Assembly (NCBI GenBank): GCA_027487775.1
Contig: JAIYCY010000018.1
Location: 1-56,398, forward strand
Reading direction: 5' to 3'
From: Planctomycetaceae bacterium
GTDB lineage: Bacteria > Planctomycetota > Phycisphaerae > Tepidisphaerales > Tepidisphaeraceae
Length of the DNA: 56,398 nucleotides
The translations under genes and the position numbers were made by a program. How positions within the stretch are numbered: the first letter of the stretch is position 1; each line of letters starts with the position of its first letter. Below, one piece after another: positions 24,078 to 32,331 of the stretch. Under the pieces are notes generated by a model. The model was not told where the DNA came from. It saw only the letters and a list, made by a program, of their open reading frames with translations, and ran no database searches.

Positions 24078-25853
24078 TCACTTCGAGACTTCCCATACAC
24101 GCAGGATCGCCGGAAGAAGCGGGTCGGCTGGCGAGAGGCCTTGGGCGCGGCGGAGCAATTCGACACCGCGCGTGCCGGGCTCGGTCTGATGCGCAACAAA
24201 CGCGAGCATCAGCAGAGGCCCAGGATCCGCCGGGCTTTCACCGGCGATGCGGGCCAGATCCGTTCGGATCGTCTCCAGACGCTTTTCACCGATCAGAACA
24301 ACCAGATCGTATCGCGCCACGAGCAACGCCTGATCCAGATCCAGCGCTTCACGCATGCTGATCTCGGCCTGGCGATAGTATCCGCCGCCGAGCTGCGCGA
24401 TGCTGCGGGCGAGCTTGAGCATCGGGTCGCGTGGGGCGAGAAGTTCGGCGTTATCGATTTCGATGATCGCGCTGGCGTAGCGACCTTCGGCGAGCAGTTT
24501 CTCGGCGCGCTGCATCACAGAAGCCACGGCCGGCTCACTGATGCCGGCAGCGAAGCTCTTGATCTCCACGCCCGGGACGACGGTCCGCGCGGGCGTGTCG
24601 ATTGTCATCGTTGAACCATCCTGCGTTGTCGCTGCGTCTTTCGCGTCTGGTGTGCTCGTCACATCGGTGGTCGGGGCGACGACGGGCACAGACGGATCGC
24701 TGGGAGCAGCGGGATCGGGGATCACCGGTGTCGGCGGAGCCGATTCAGGCGAGGTTGCAGGAGCCGCAGGCGATGTGGGCGAAACGGGTGCAACGCGAAC
24801 GGGCGGCGTCGCGCGATTGCCGCTCCGCGCGGCCTCGCGTTCCGCCCGCGCCGCGGCATCTCGTTCAGCGATGCGCTCGGCGTTGAGTTGACGGATTTGT
24901 TCGGCGTTCTCCGCACCGGGCAGCGTCGGCGTCGAATCTCCAACGAGCTTGAATCGCTCACGCAACGCATCGAGCTGCGTGTTGTCTCCCGGCTTCACGC
25001 CCGCTGGCCTTGCAGCTTCACCGGCGCGGCGGACGGTCAAACCGACGCTCGTGCCCGCTTCCACGGGCGGCGCGTCGGTTGCAACGGCAGGTGTTCCCGA
25101 GACGCGCTCGCGAAGCTCCGCAACCGCTTTGGCCTCGGCTGGGGTCAGGCTGCTGCCGCGGACAATACGCGTGTACTCAGACAGGAAGACGCTTCCGCCC
25201 GGATCGAGTCGAGCGGCGTCGCGATAGCGGACGCTGGTCGAAAGCATCTGATATCGCTGCGAGCTTGCGGGCAGCGGATTGGCCACACGAGTCGTGTCGA
25301 ACGCGCTCCGCTGAACGAGCGCCGAATCGAGTCCGCCGTAGTCGATCCGACCGTCGGCGGGGTCAAAGGTTCGTGAGGTTGCCGGGACGAATCCACCGCC
25401 ACCGATGTCACGTGTGAACGCACCGTCGCCCGAGCCGGCTGTGGGCAGATTCACGCCCCGCCCCACGCCATAATATGGACGAACGACGTTCGAGTTGAAG
25501 CTGGGCAATCCGCCGGTGGTGATGCCGCTGCTGCCCTGAACGAAGCGGTCGATCGACGAACTGGGAAGCTGCCCGCGGAAGGCCCGCGTATCGGCATATC
25601 CGAGCGAACCCCGGAATCCGCGTCCTGCGGTGATGTTGCCATTGACGAGGTTGTTGGTCACGAGGTTGGCCGCGCCGTATTCTCGCGTGATCACCGAATC
25701 ATTGAAACCGGCGCTTCCCACGCGTCGATTGGCATCGGTCGCCCGGGAGGTATCGATCTGATACTGCGCCGACGCAACACCCGCCGAGCCTAACACGCCC
25801 GCGACCGCGAGCGAGATCATTGTGATACGTTGATTGAACTTTGACTGTTTCAT
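24078..25853 (-). CDS. Secreted proline/alanine-rich protein with a TPR-like C-terminus
   Basis: 591 residues. A signal peptide (MKQSKFNQR, hydrophobic core, then GVASAQ with likely cleavage before Gln30) directs export. Residues 30-200 are rich in Gly, Ser and Arg. The middle (about 370-430) is a Pro/Ser/Thr/Ala-rich linker with SPTSPAAPATSPESAPP. The C-terminal 150 residues look like tetratricopeptide helices (AEKLLAEGRYASAIIEIDNA, then GGYYRQAEISMREALDLD), suggesting a scaffold in the periplasm. The specific function is unknown. It stands alone and is divergent from the PilZ gene. Confidence 0.75.
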   Translation of the reverse strand: MKQSKFNQRITMISLAVAGVLGSAGVASAQYQIDTSRATDANRRVGSAGFNDSVITREYGAANLVTNNLVNGNITAGRGFRGSLGYADTRAFRGQLPSSSIDRFVQGSSGITTGGLPSFNSNVVRPYYGVGRGVNLPTAGSGDGAFTRDIGGGGFVPATSRTFDPADGRIDYGGLDSALVQRSAFDTTRVANPLPASSQRYQMLSTSVRYRDAARLDPGGSVFLSEYTRIVRGSSLTPAEAKAVAELRERVSGTPAVATDAPPVEAGTSVGLTVRRAGEAARPAGVKPGDNTQLDALRERFKLVGDSTPTLPGAENAEQIRQLNAERIAERDAAARAEREAARSGNRATPPVRVAPVSPTSPAAPATSPESAPPTPVIPDPAAPSDPSVPVVAPTTDVTSTPDAKDAATTQDGSTMTIDTPARTVVPGVEIKSFAAGISEPAVASVMQRAEKLLAEGRYASAIIEIDNAELLAPRDPMLKLARSIAQLGGGYYRQAEISMREALDLDQALLVARYDLVVLIGEKRLETIRTDLARIAGESPADPGPLLMLAFVAHQTEPGTRGVELLRRAQGLSPADPLLPAILRVWEVSK

Positions 25854-26087
25854 GGCATGTCCCTCAATCGGTCCCAGAATGGAATCGCAAACGAAAGCAC
25901 CTATCTATCAGACGCATGATACCCGCTTCGGTTGCAGGCTTCGACCCGGAAAATCGGACCAAACCAGACCGAACGCCCCGCAGGGCCCGCAAACCTTCCC
26001 ATTCATCGGCTGTTTCTGTCGCATTTATCGCAAAATCAGCTCCCCCGGCAGTATGACGAATCTCCATTTCAATCCGATTTACTCGAC

Positions 26088-26423
26088 GTGGACAGCACTT
26101 ACCTCAATGAATACGAACTCGATAACGCCGCGACCCTCACCGAGGACCGCCGCCGCAGTCGACGCGTGGAGCAACTGGTACCCGCCTGGATCAGCGGCGA
26201 TTCGAACGATCGCTCCGCGCCGGGCCGACAGGTTCTGGTGACCGACCTGTCCCTGCATGGCGTGGGCTTTCGCGATGCTGAGGCCGAAACCGAATATCGC
26301 GTCGGCGCGCGTCATTGGATCGTCGTCAACGGAGGACAACTCCGCATCTCGACGCGCATGCGCATCGTCTCCTGCCGCGAATGCCCGGAGGGGGGTTTCG
26401 AAGTCGGTGCAGCCTTCTATTGA
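26088..26423 (+). CDS. PilZ-domain protein (putative c-di-GMP binder)
   Basis: A small protein with a PilZ domain. The N-terminal arginine motif is RRRSRRVEQL (RxxxR), and the downstream DLSLHGVGF gives the D/NxSxxG motif. Both contact cyclic di-GMP in known PilZ proteins. The beta-barrel continues to the end (RISTRMRIVSC, GFEVGAAFY). The start is uncertain: GTG at 26088 gives 111 residues, and the frame stays open back to a TTG at 25932, but that part is not domain-like and no clear ribosome-binding site is visible. The TGA at 26421-26423 is the first base triplet of a 20-bp tandem repeat. Confidence 0.72.
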   Translation: MDSTYLNEYELDNAATLTEDRRRSRRVEQLVPAWISGDSNDRSAPGRQVLVTDLSLHGVGFRDAEAETEYRVGARHWIVVNGGQLRISTRMRIVSCRECPEGGFEVGAAFY

Positions 26424-26473
26424 TCAGCGGATCTTTCCATTGATCAGCGGATCTTTCTATTGATCAGCGGATC
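26416..26473. repeat. 20-bp tandem repeat starting at the PilZ stop codon
   Basis: Units TGATCAGCGGATCTTTCTAT begin at 26421, 26441 and 26461, the last one shorter. The first three bases of the first unit are the PilZ stop codon. Because 20 is not a multiple of three, the three TGAs lie in three different frames. Confidence 0.95.
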
Positions 26474-26490
26474 GACGCTGCCGGGCTTTC

Positions 26491-27717
26491 TCACAACCCG
26501 TGCCCCAGCTTGTCGCGCTTGGTCTGCAGATATCGTTCGTTATGAGGATTCGGCTCGGACCGGATCGGCAAACTCTCAACGATCTGCAGGCCGAAGCCCT
26601 CGATGCCGTGAATCTTCTTGGGATTGTTGGTCATGATGCGCAGCTTGCGCAGGCCGAGATCACGCAGGATCTGCGAGCCGATGCCGAAGTCGCGTTTGTC
26701 GATCGGAAGGCCCTGACGCGTGTTGGCTTCGACTGTGTCGAGGCCGGTGTCTTGAAGCCGATAAGCTCGCAGCTTTTTCGCCAGTCCGATCCCACGGCCC
26801 TCCTGTCGCAAATAGACCAAGACGCCGCGGCCTTCTCGTGCGATCGCCTGCATGGCGATGTCAAGCTGTGGACCACAATCGCAGCGCTGACTGCCAAAGA
26901 CGTCGCCGGTCAGACATTCAGAGTGCACACGCACGAGGACGGGATCGTCGATCGGCTCGACTTCTCCGGCGGCGTTTGGCAATCCGATGCCCCCGAGCGT
27001 GAGGGCAAGATGCGGTTCGGGGTCGGTCTGTGACTGATAAGCAATAAGCTGGAAATCGCCCCACCGCGTGGGCATGGGAATGGATTCGATACGCCTGACG
27101 AGTTGCTCGCGTTTGAGTCGATAGCTGATGAGTTCTGCGACGGTGCACATCTTGAGGTTGTGCGTGCGGCAAAACGCCACCAGATCGTCACGCCTCGCCA
27201 TCTCGCCGTCGGGACGCATGATTTCGCAAATGACCGCAGCCGACTTGAAGCCGGCGAGACGGGATAGATCGACGGAACCTTCGGTCTGCCCCGCACGCAC
27301 AAGCACCCCGCCGTCACGGGCGCGAAGCGGATTGATATGTCCTGGTCGCAGGAGATCGCCGGGCGTGGTGTCGTCGCGATGAAGCAGCTCGATCGTCTTG
27401 GCGCGGTCACGCGCGCTGACGCCTGTTGAGACGCCGAACTTCGGATGCGCATCGACGGTCACGGTAAAGGCCGTCCCCAGTTGAGCCGTATTGACATCCA
27501 CCTGCGCGTGAAGATTCAGTTCGCGACACCGGGCCGAGTCGAGCGCGACACAAATAAGCCCGCGGGCGTGCTGCAGCATGAAGTTGACGACCTCTGGCGT
27601 GCACGTCTCGGCGGGGATGACGAGGTCGCCCTCGTTTTCGCGATCCTCATCGTCGGCCAGCACGATCATGCGACCGGCTTTCAGTTCTTCGAGTATCTCG
27701 GGAATGGAGCTGAACAT
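26491..27717 (-). CDS. ribBA: Bifunctional DHBP synthase / GTP cyclohydrolase II
   Basis: Supplies both precursors of riboflavin. The N-terminal half (residues 1-200, RibB) converts ribulose 5-phosphate to dihydroxybutanone phosphate: LADDEDRENEGDL, GVSTGVSARDRA and the HRDDTTPGDLLRPGHI region. The C-terminal half (RibA) opens the GTP imidazole ring: the zinc site is SECLTGDVFGSQRCDCG (three Cys) and YLRQEGRGIGL follows, then NTRQGLPIDKRDFGIG. 408 residues is the normal length. No FMN riboswitch is visible in the 78 bases between it and the upstream adenosyltransferase gene. It converges on the PilZ gene. Confidence 0.97.
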   Translation of the reverse strand: MFSSIPEILEELKAGRMIVLADDEDRENEGDLVIPAETCTPEVVNFMLQHARGLICVALDSARCRELNLHAQVDVNTAQLGTAFTVTVDAHPKFGVSTGVSARDRAKTIELLHRDDTTPGDLLRPGHINPLRARDGGVLVRAGQTEGSVDLSRLAGFKSAAVICEIMRPDGEMARRDDLVAFCRTHNLKMCTVAELISYRLKREQLVRRIESIPMPTRWGDFQLIAYQSQTDPEPHLALTLGGIGLPNAAGEVEPIDDPVLVRVHSECLTGDVFGSQRCDCGPQLDIAMQAIAREGRGVLVYLRQEGRGIGLAKKLRAYRLQDTGLDTVEANTRQGLPIDKRDFGIGSQILRDLGLRKLRIMTNNPKKIHGIEGFGLQIVESLPIRSEPNPHNERYLQTKRDKLGHGL

Positions 27718-27765
27718 GAATCGTTATTGTAGGCGATCCTTCGTCCAAGTGAATATGCAGGCGTT

Positions 27766-27803
27766 CATGCACCCAATCAGCCGGCATGCACCCAATCAGC
27801 CGG
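27766..27803. repeat. 19-bp tandem duplication over the adenosyltransferase stop codon
   Basis: Two exact copies of CATGCACCCAATCAGCCGG at 27766-27784 and 27785-27803. On the minus strand the second copy contains the last codons and TGA (27798-27796); the first repeats the TGA 19 bases downstream in another frame. Confidence 0.95.
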
Positions 27804-28341
27804 TCCAGATGGTATCGGCGACGCCCGAACGATGATTGGCGAGGCGCGCGTGCACAAACAGCCAGTCGGAGAGGCGATTCAGATATTCCAGCATCACCGG
27901 ATCGAGGCTGCGCGAGCGGGCAAACGTCACGATCAGCCGCTCGGCGCGCCGGCACACCGTACGGGCAAGATGCAGACGCGATGCCGTCTCCGTGCCAGCG
28001 GGCAGGATAAAGTTCTTCAGCGGCGGCAACTCGGATTGAGCGAGATCGATCTGCTTCTCCAGCCGCTCGATCGAGGTCGGCGTGATCCGTGGAAGTCTCC
28101 AGTCGTCCGGACTCTGACCGTCTGCCAATGCAAGATGCGAGCCGATGACAAAGAGTTCATTCTGGATCGGCTCGACGAGCGAATCGAGCCACGCGGGCCC
28201 GCCCGAACGAGCAAGGCCCAGCGACGCGTTGACCTCGTCGATCGTTCCGTAAGTGTCGATTTGCAAGTCGTCCTTGGCCGTACGAGACCCGCCAATCAGG
28301 CCTGTTGTTCCGTCGTCGCCCGTGCGGGTGTAGATCTTCAT
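27796..28341 (-). CDS. PduO-type cob(I)alamin adenosyltransferase
   Basis: Transfers the adenosyl group of ATP to cob(I)alamin to make coenzyme B12. The 181-residue protein shows the PduO-type landmarks: MKIYTRTGDDGTTGL and GGSRTAKDD near the N-terminus (ATP site), TYGTIDEVNASLG, and the helical signature with RRAERL and EYLNRLSDWLFVHAR at the end. It is upstream of ribBA on the same strand with a 78-base gap; ribBA also feeds cobalamin because the lower ligand derives from flavin. The 3' end carries a 19-bp duplication that repeats its stop codon. Confidence 0.94.
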   Translation of the reverse strand: MKIYTRTGDDGTTGLIGGSRTAKDDLQIDTYGTIDEVNASLGLARSGGPAWLDSLVEPIQNELFVIGSHLALADGQSPDDWRLPRITPTSIERLEKQIDLAQSELPPLKNFILPAGTETASRLHLARTVCRRAERLIVTFARSRSLDPVMLEYLNRLSDWLFVHARLANHRSGVADTIWTG

Positions 28342-28436
28342 GCCCGCATCATACTCACGAACGCCCTGTTTGCAGATCGGCCACGATCATCTGATTTCGT
28401 CAAATCGCGCGGTTTATGGTCGATACCGCGCGCGAT

Positions 28437-29249
28437 TCATTTTCGATCGCGCAGCCGGGCTTCGACCTGCTCGATCTGACGCTTTAGATCATCGAGGCTC
28501 TTCAACAGATCCGACTTCTCGCAAGGCATCGAGCGATCGTCTTCCAGCTTTGCCTGCTGCAGATTGTTGGTCACCACGGCAATAAACAGGTTGATCACCA
28601 CAAAGACGGCAATCACGACAAAACTGCCGTAGTAAAGCCATGCCCAAGGCGCATACTCCAGCGATGCCGCCTGCACGTCCGCCCATCCTTCGAGCGTCAG
28701 GATCACGAACAAACTCAAACACGCCTGCCCAAGCGATCCGAAAAACTCCGGCTGACGCTCTCCGAAAAACTGCACGCCAAGCACCGCGTAGATATAGATC
28801 AGTAGCGTGAGCAGCAAGATCACATGCCCCATCGACGGGATCGAGCGCAGCATCGTCGAGACGATCAATCGCAGCTCAGGCCACGCCGTAATAAGCCGCA
28901 GCACGCGAAGCACGCGTGCCAGCCGCGCCACCCCCGCAAGTGGACCGGCAGCGGGAAGCAAGGTGAGCGCGACCACGCAGAAATCAAAGACGTTCCAACC
29001 ACTCTTGAAGAATCGATCAACCCTTGGATAGTGCGCGACCAAACGGATCAGAATCTCGATGACAAAAATCGCCTGAACCACCTGTCCGATCGATAAGAGC
29101 AACCGGCCGTGCCGGGCCATCATTTCACGGCTGCTCTCAACCCCGATCAACACGGCGTTGAAAAGGATCACCGCCAGCACGATGCGCCCGAACCACTTCG
29201 ATTCCGATAGCTTTTTGCACCAACCGACCATGACCCGGTTATCGGCCAT
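28437..29249 (-). CDS. Bacterial voltage-gated sodium-channel-like ion channel
   Basis: A 270-residue single-domain six-helix channel of the NaChBac/NavAb type, which assembles as a tetramer in the cytoplasmic membrane. The S4 segment has arginines every third residue (RLARVLRVLRLITAW; Arg near 109, 112, 115, 118). The pore loop reads VILTLEGWADV: filter TLEGW near 185-189 versus TLESW in NaChBac and NavAb. S6 follows (FVVIAVFVVINLFIAVVTNN), then a C-terminal coiled coil (LLKSLDDLKRQIEQVEARL). The ATG at 29249 is used; a TTG lies six codons upstream. It stands alone, 95 bases upstream of the adenosyltransferase gene. Confidence 0.9.
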   Translation of the reverse strand: MADNRVMVGWCKKLSESKWFGRIVLAVILFNAVLIGVESSREMMARHGRLLLSIGQVVQAIFVIEILIRLVAHYPRVDRFFKSGWNVFDFCVVALTLLPAAGPLAGVARLARVLRVLRLITAWPELRLIVSTMLRSIPSMGHVILLLTLLIYIYAVLGVQFFGERQPEFFGSLGQACLSLFVILTLEGWADVQAASLEYAPWAWLYYGSFVVIAVFVVINLFIAVVTNNLQQAKLEDDRSMPCEKSDLLKSLDDLKRQIEQVEARLRDRK

Positions 29250-29470
29250 TCGAAGGTGAATTTCCAATTTACACCCGCTGTATCATCGCTCGAACGCCGC
29301 TTTTATCCGCCGCTCAAGCTTTCCTCGGGATCTATCCGATACTGATTCTGTTGGGAGAGTGGCTCTTGTTTTGCGCATGAAGCGACAAGGCAAGCTGGGC
29401 AATACCGATCTGTACCGGGTCTTGCCCCTGACCGCCAATGGGTTTGTGGTGATCACGTTCGGAGAACGAT

Positions 29471-29680
29471 ATGACGCACGCGCAACATCGTGAAGTCGTC
29501 CAACGCCAGCCCCACCTCGCGCGTCCATCGCGTCTGAGTGCCGAAGTCCTGCCGACCTGCTGCGTACTCATGATCGTCGGCGCATTCCTGCCAGCTTTGT
29601 TCCTGGGTGCGGGTCCGCTCATCGCGATGCTCGGCGCGTTAGGCGGCCTGGTGCTTGGTCTGATCATGGCGTATGAGTGA
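29471..29680 (+). CDS. Small membrane protein of unknown function
   Basis: 69 residues. A soluble basic N-terminal part of about 28 residues is followed by two hydrophobic stretches (VLMIVGAFLPALFLGAGP and IAMLGALGGLVLGLIMAY) that form one or two membrane helices. GGAG at 29460-29463 lies eight bases before the ATG. No family is recognised. It is divergent from the ion-channel gene and 90 bases upstream of the oxidase-like gene. Confidence 0.6.
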   Translation: MTHAQHREVVQRQPHLARPSRLSAEVLPTCCVLMIVGAFLPALFLGAGPLIAMLGALGGLVLGLIMAYE

Positions 29681-29770
29681 CGTTCCCCGCGTCGGGCTTC
29701 TCTTCTTTAGAATCGATGAACGCCCGTCGCATCCCTTCCTACCGCCCATGAGAGACCCTACGATTCCTGC

Positions 29771-30418
29771 GTGGAATCTCTGGCTTCATCTACGTCCCCT
29801 GAATCCCTTCGATCCGACTCCGAAGCGCCCAACGCGCCGAGGGTTGCTGTCATCGGCGATCCAAGGCTGTCCGAGCATCTGGAAAATCTATGGGCGATGC
29901 TCGTCAAAGCAGCCCGATCCCGGCACGGCGGCTTTCATACGCCGGTGGTTGCTTCAGTCGGACCCGACGGGCTTCCCGAAGTTCGCACAGTCGTCTTGCG
30001 CAATGCCGCGCGCGACCGCGCCGAGCTGACCTTTCACACCGACCGGCGCAGCCCCAAAATCGCACAACTCAAAACACAACCACGCGTGCAATGGCTCTTT
30101 TATGATGCCCACGCCCGCACGCAGCTTCGCATCGACGCATTCGCCGAGATCTTCGCCGATGGCCCGGTCAAAGAGGCCCGCTGGGAGGCATCTCACCCGA
30201 TGAGCCGCGAATGTTATCGCGTCGCACTTCCCCCTTCGACCGAAGTCGATCGCCCGGAATCGATCCCCGAGCCCCTGCCAGACGGGCACGAACACTTTTC
30301 CGTCGTGCGAACGCGCGTCGTCTCGATTGACTGGCTTTACCTTCACCACGAAGGGCATCGCAGAGCACGCTTTGACTATGGCGAAGCTGGCATCCGCGCA
30401 AGCTGGCTCGTGCCGTGA
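29771..30418 (+). CDS. Pyridoxamine 5'-phosphate oxidase-family flavoprotein
   Basis: About 215 residues with a split-barrel FMN-binding fold. VVASVGPDGLPEVRTVVLR and LTFHTDRRSPKIAQL match the FMN-contact strands of the PPOX family (pattern G.P..R.V.LR and TD.RS.K). TQLRIDAFAEIF is the next barrel strand. The lower-conservation C-terminal end (RARFDYGEAGIRASWLVP) replaces the WRL.P-type ending, so it is probably not a canonical PdxH and the substrate is unknown. The start is a GTG at 29771 without a clear ribosome-binding site; a shorter start is possible. Confidence 0.8.
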   Translation: MESLASSTSPESLRSDSEAPNAPRVAVIGDPRLSEHLENLWAMLVKAARSRHGGFHTPVVASVGPDGLPEVRTVVLRNAARDRAELTFHTDRRSPKIAQLKTQPRVQWLFYDAHARTQLRIDAFAEIFADGPVKEARWEASHPMSRECYRVALPPSTEVDRPESIPEPLPDGHEHFSVVRTRVVSIDWLYLHHEGHRRARFDYGEAGIRASWLVP

Positions 30419-30544
30419 CGATGTGTCTTCGAATCAGGCAGTCTCAAGTTACACACGATTTCGATTCACGCTGCCTCGCGCGCATGATTGCGGTTCAGCC
30501 GGCCGGTCGATACCCTCAGCCTGCTCAATTCTAGGGAGGCACAA

Positions 30545-30895
30545 TTGAATCCAATCGAGTCGAACCAGCGGCAACCCACGTCGTTGCCCAGTGCATCGCC
30601 CGGCGCAACCCCGGGCGGCGACGAGACCGTTGCGGCCATCATTCCGTTTAGGAATTGGCCGGCCTTGACGGCTTACTACCTGGGCATTTTTTCGCTGTTC
30701 CCTCTCATAGGCCTTCTGTTGGCGGTCCCAGCGTTCGTGCTGGGCATCATGGGGTATCGACGCTATCTCGCCGATCGACGCCTGAAGGGAAACGTGCACG
30801 CGTGGATCGGCATCATCTGCGGCGCGATTTTCACACTCGTATGGGGCGGAGTCTCGGTCCTGATGATCATCGCGATGATCGCCGAGACGCGCTGA
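30545..30895 (+). CDS. DUF4190-like small membrane protein
   Basis: 116 residues with two predicted membrane helices: TAYYLGIFSLFPLIGLLLAV and HAWIGIICGAIFTLVWGG. Between them lies the DUF4190-like loop with PAFVLGIMGYRRYL. The function is unknown. GGGAGG at 30534-30539 is placed five bases before a TTG at 30545; I chose this unusual start over an upstream in-frame codon at 30488 because the ribosome-binding site is near-perfect. The N-terminal 50 residues are polar and probably cytoplasmic. It converges on glyA. Confidence 0.72.
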   Translation: MNPIESNQRQPTSLPSASPGATPGGDETVAAIIPFRNWPALTAYYLGIFSLFPLIGLLLAVPAFVLGIMGYRRYLADRRLKGNVHAWIGIICGAIFTLVWGGVSVLMIIAMIAETR

Positions 30896-30950
30896 CTTCG
30901 ATCGCACGCTGTATTCATGCGTCGACAATGTTATTGATCAAAGGCCTCGA

Positions 30951-32204
30951 TCAATGCATCGGAAACCGCTCGCAGACCGCCCGCACGCGTTGGCCCGCTT
31001 CGGCGAGTTTCGTCGCCTCGCCCTTGGAGCGGAGCGTCATGTCGATGATGCCGGCCACCTCGGCAATGTCGCTCTCGAGCAGGCCGCGCGTGGTCAGTGC
31101 CGGCGTGCCGAGTCGCACGCCGCTCGTCTGCATCGGACTACGCGACTCGTTTGGCACGGTGTTCATGTTAGCGATGATCCCGACCTGCTCGAGCCACAAC
31201 GCCGCCGTCTTGCCCGTCAGGTCCGCATCCACCGGACGCAGGTCGATCAGGATCAGGTGATTGTCCGTCCCGCGGCTCGCCAGCTTGTAACCCTTTCCAC
31301 TCAGTTCGCTCGCCAGCCGCTTGGCATTTCGGACGACCTGCGCGGAGTAGGTCTTGAACTCCGGGCGAAGCGCCTCGCCGAACGCGACCGCCTTGGCGGC
31401 GATGACGTGCATCAAAGGCCCGCCCTGGCTGCCCGGGAAGACGGCCTTGTTGAATGCCTTCGACAGTTCCTCGTCGTCAGTCATGATGATCCCGCCACGC
31501 GGGCCCCGCAGCGTCTTGTGCGTCGTGCTCGTCACCACATGACAATGCGGGAACGGATTCATATGCGCCCCGCCCGCACAAAGACCGGCGATGTGTGCAA
31601 TGTCCGCCCACAGAATCGCGTTGTATCGGTCCGCGATCTCACGGAACTTTTTGAAATCAATCTCACGCGGATAGGCGCTGTAGCCGCACATGATCACCTT
31701 CGGGCGATGCTCTTTCATCACGGCTTCGACCGAATCGAAATCCAAATAGCCCCAGTCCGAGCGCGATTCGTCCTGCACCAATCGATACGTCACCGGCGTG
31801 AGCCACTTGCCGCTCACATTCACCGCCGAACCGTGCGTCAGATGCCCGCCGTTGGACAACTCAATGGCGGCAAACTTGTCGCCCGGATTAAACAGTGCAA
31901 ACTGCACCGCAAAGTTCGCGTTCGCCCCCGAGTGCGGCTGAACGTTCGCGTACTTGCATCCGAACAGCTCGCACAACCGCTTGATCGCCAGATTCTCCAC
32001 TTCGTCATAATGCTCGCAGCCCGAGTAATAACGCCTGCCGGGATAACCCTCGGCGTATTTGTTGGTCATCACCGAGCCCTGAGCTTCCATGACGGCCTCG
32101 GACGCATGGTTCTCCGACGCGATCATTTCCAGCGTGTTCTGCTGGCGGACGCGCTCTTTGGCGATGATCTGGGCGACGACGGGATCGGATGACTCGAGCT
32201 TCAT
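30951..32204 (-). CDS. glyA: Serine hydroxymethyltransferase
   Basis: Interconverts serine and glycine with tetrahydrofolate and supplies one-carbon units. The 417-residue protein has NTLEMIASENHASEAV, GYPGRRYYSGCEHYDEVE, the PLP-binding lysine in STTHKTLRGPRGG, and the end region LRSKGEATKLAEAGQRV. All are standard for bacterial GlyA. The ATG at 32204 starts the conserved region. It is divergent from the following large protein gene across 127 bases; no glycine riboswitch is visible in that gap. Confidence 0.97.
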   Translation of the reverse strand: MKLESSDPVVAQIIAKERVRQQNTLEMIASENHASEAVMEAQGSVMTNKYAEGYPGRRYYSGCEHYDEVENLAIKRLCELFGCKYANVQPHSGANANFAVQFALFNPGDKFAAIELSNGGHLTHGSAVNVSGKWLTPVTYRLVQDESRSDWGYLDFDSVEAVMKEHRPKVIMCGYSAYPREIDFKKFREIADRYNAILWADIAHIAGLCAGGAHMNPFPHCHVVTSTTHKTLRGPRGGIIMTDDEELSKAFNKAVFPGSQGGPLMHVIAAKAVAFGEALRPEFKTYSAQVVRNAKRLASELSGKGYKLASRGTDNHLILIDLRPVDADLTGKTAALWLEQVGIIANMNTVPNESRSPMQTSGVRLGTPALTTRGLLESDIAEVAGIIDMTLRSKGEATKLAEAGQRVRAVCERFPMH

Positions 32205-32331
32205 GACAAAACCTCCAGAGCCGCGAAAGACTACCGCAAGCAGTCCGCCTGACAAACCGCCTTACCCGTTTTTTGCACTATTGAATCACGGCCAGTCGTG
32301 AGCCATCGTTCAGTCGATACACTAGGCGACG

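Noticed and set aside
27718..27795. FMN riboswitch expected before ribBA
   Set aside because: The gap is only 78 bases, partly a 19-bp duplication; none of the conserved FMN-element blocks are present.
30954..32192. A 412-codon frame antisense to glyA
   Set aside because: Arg/His-rich shadow composition, with GlyA complete on the other strand.
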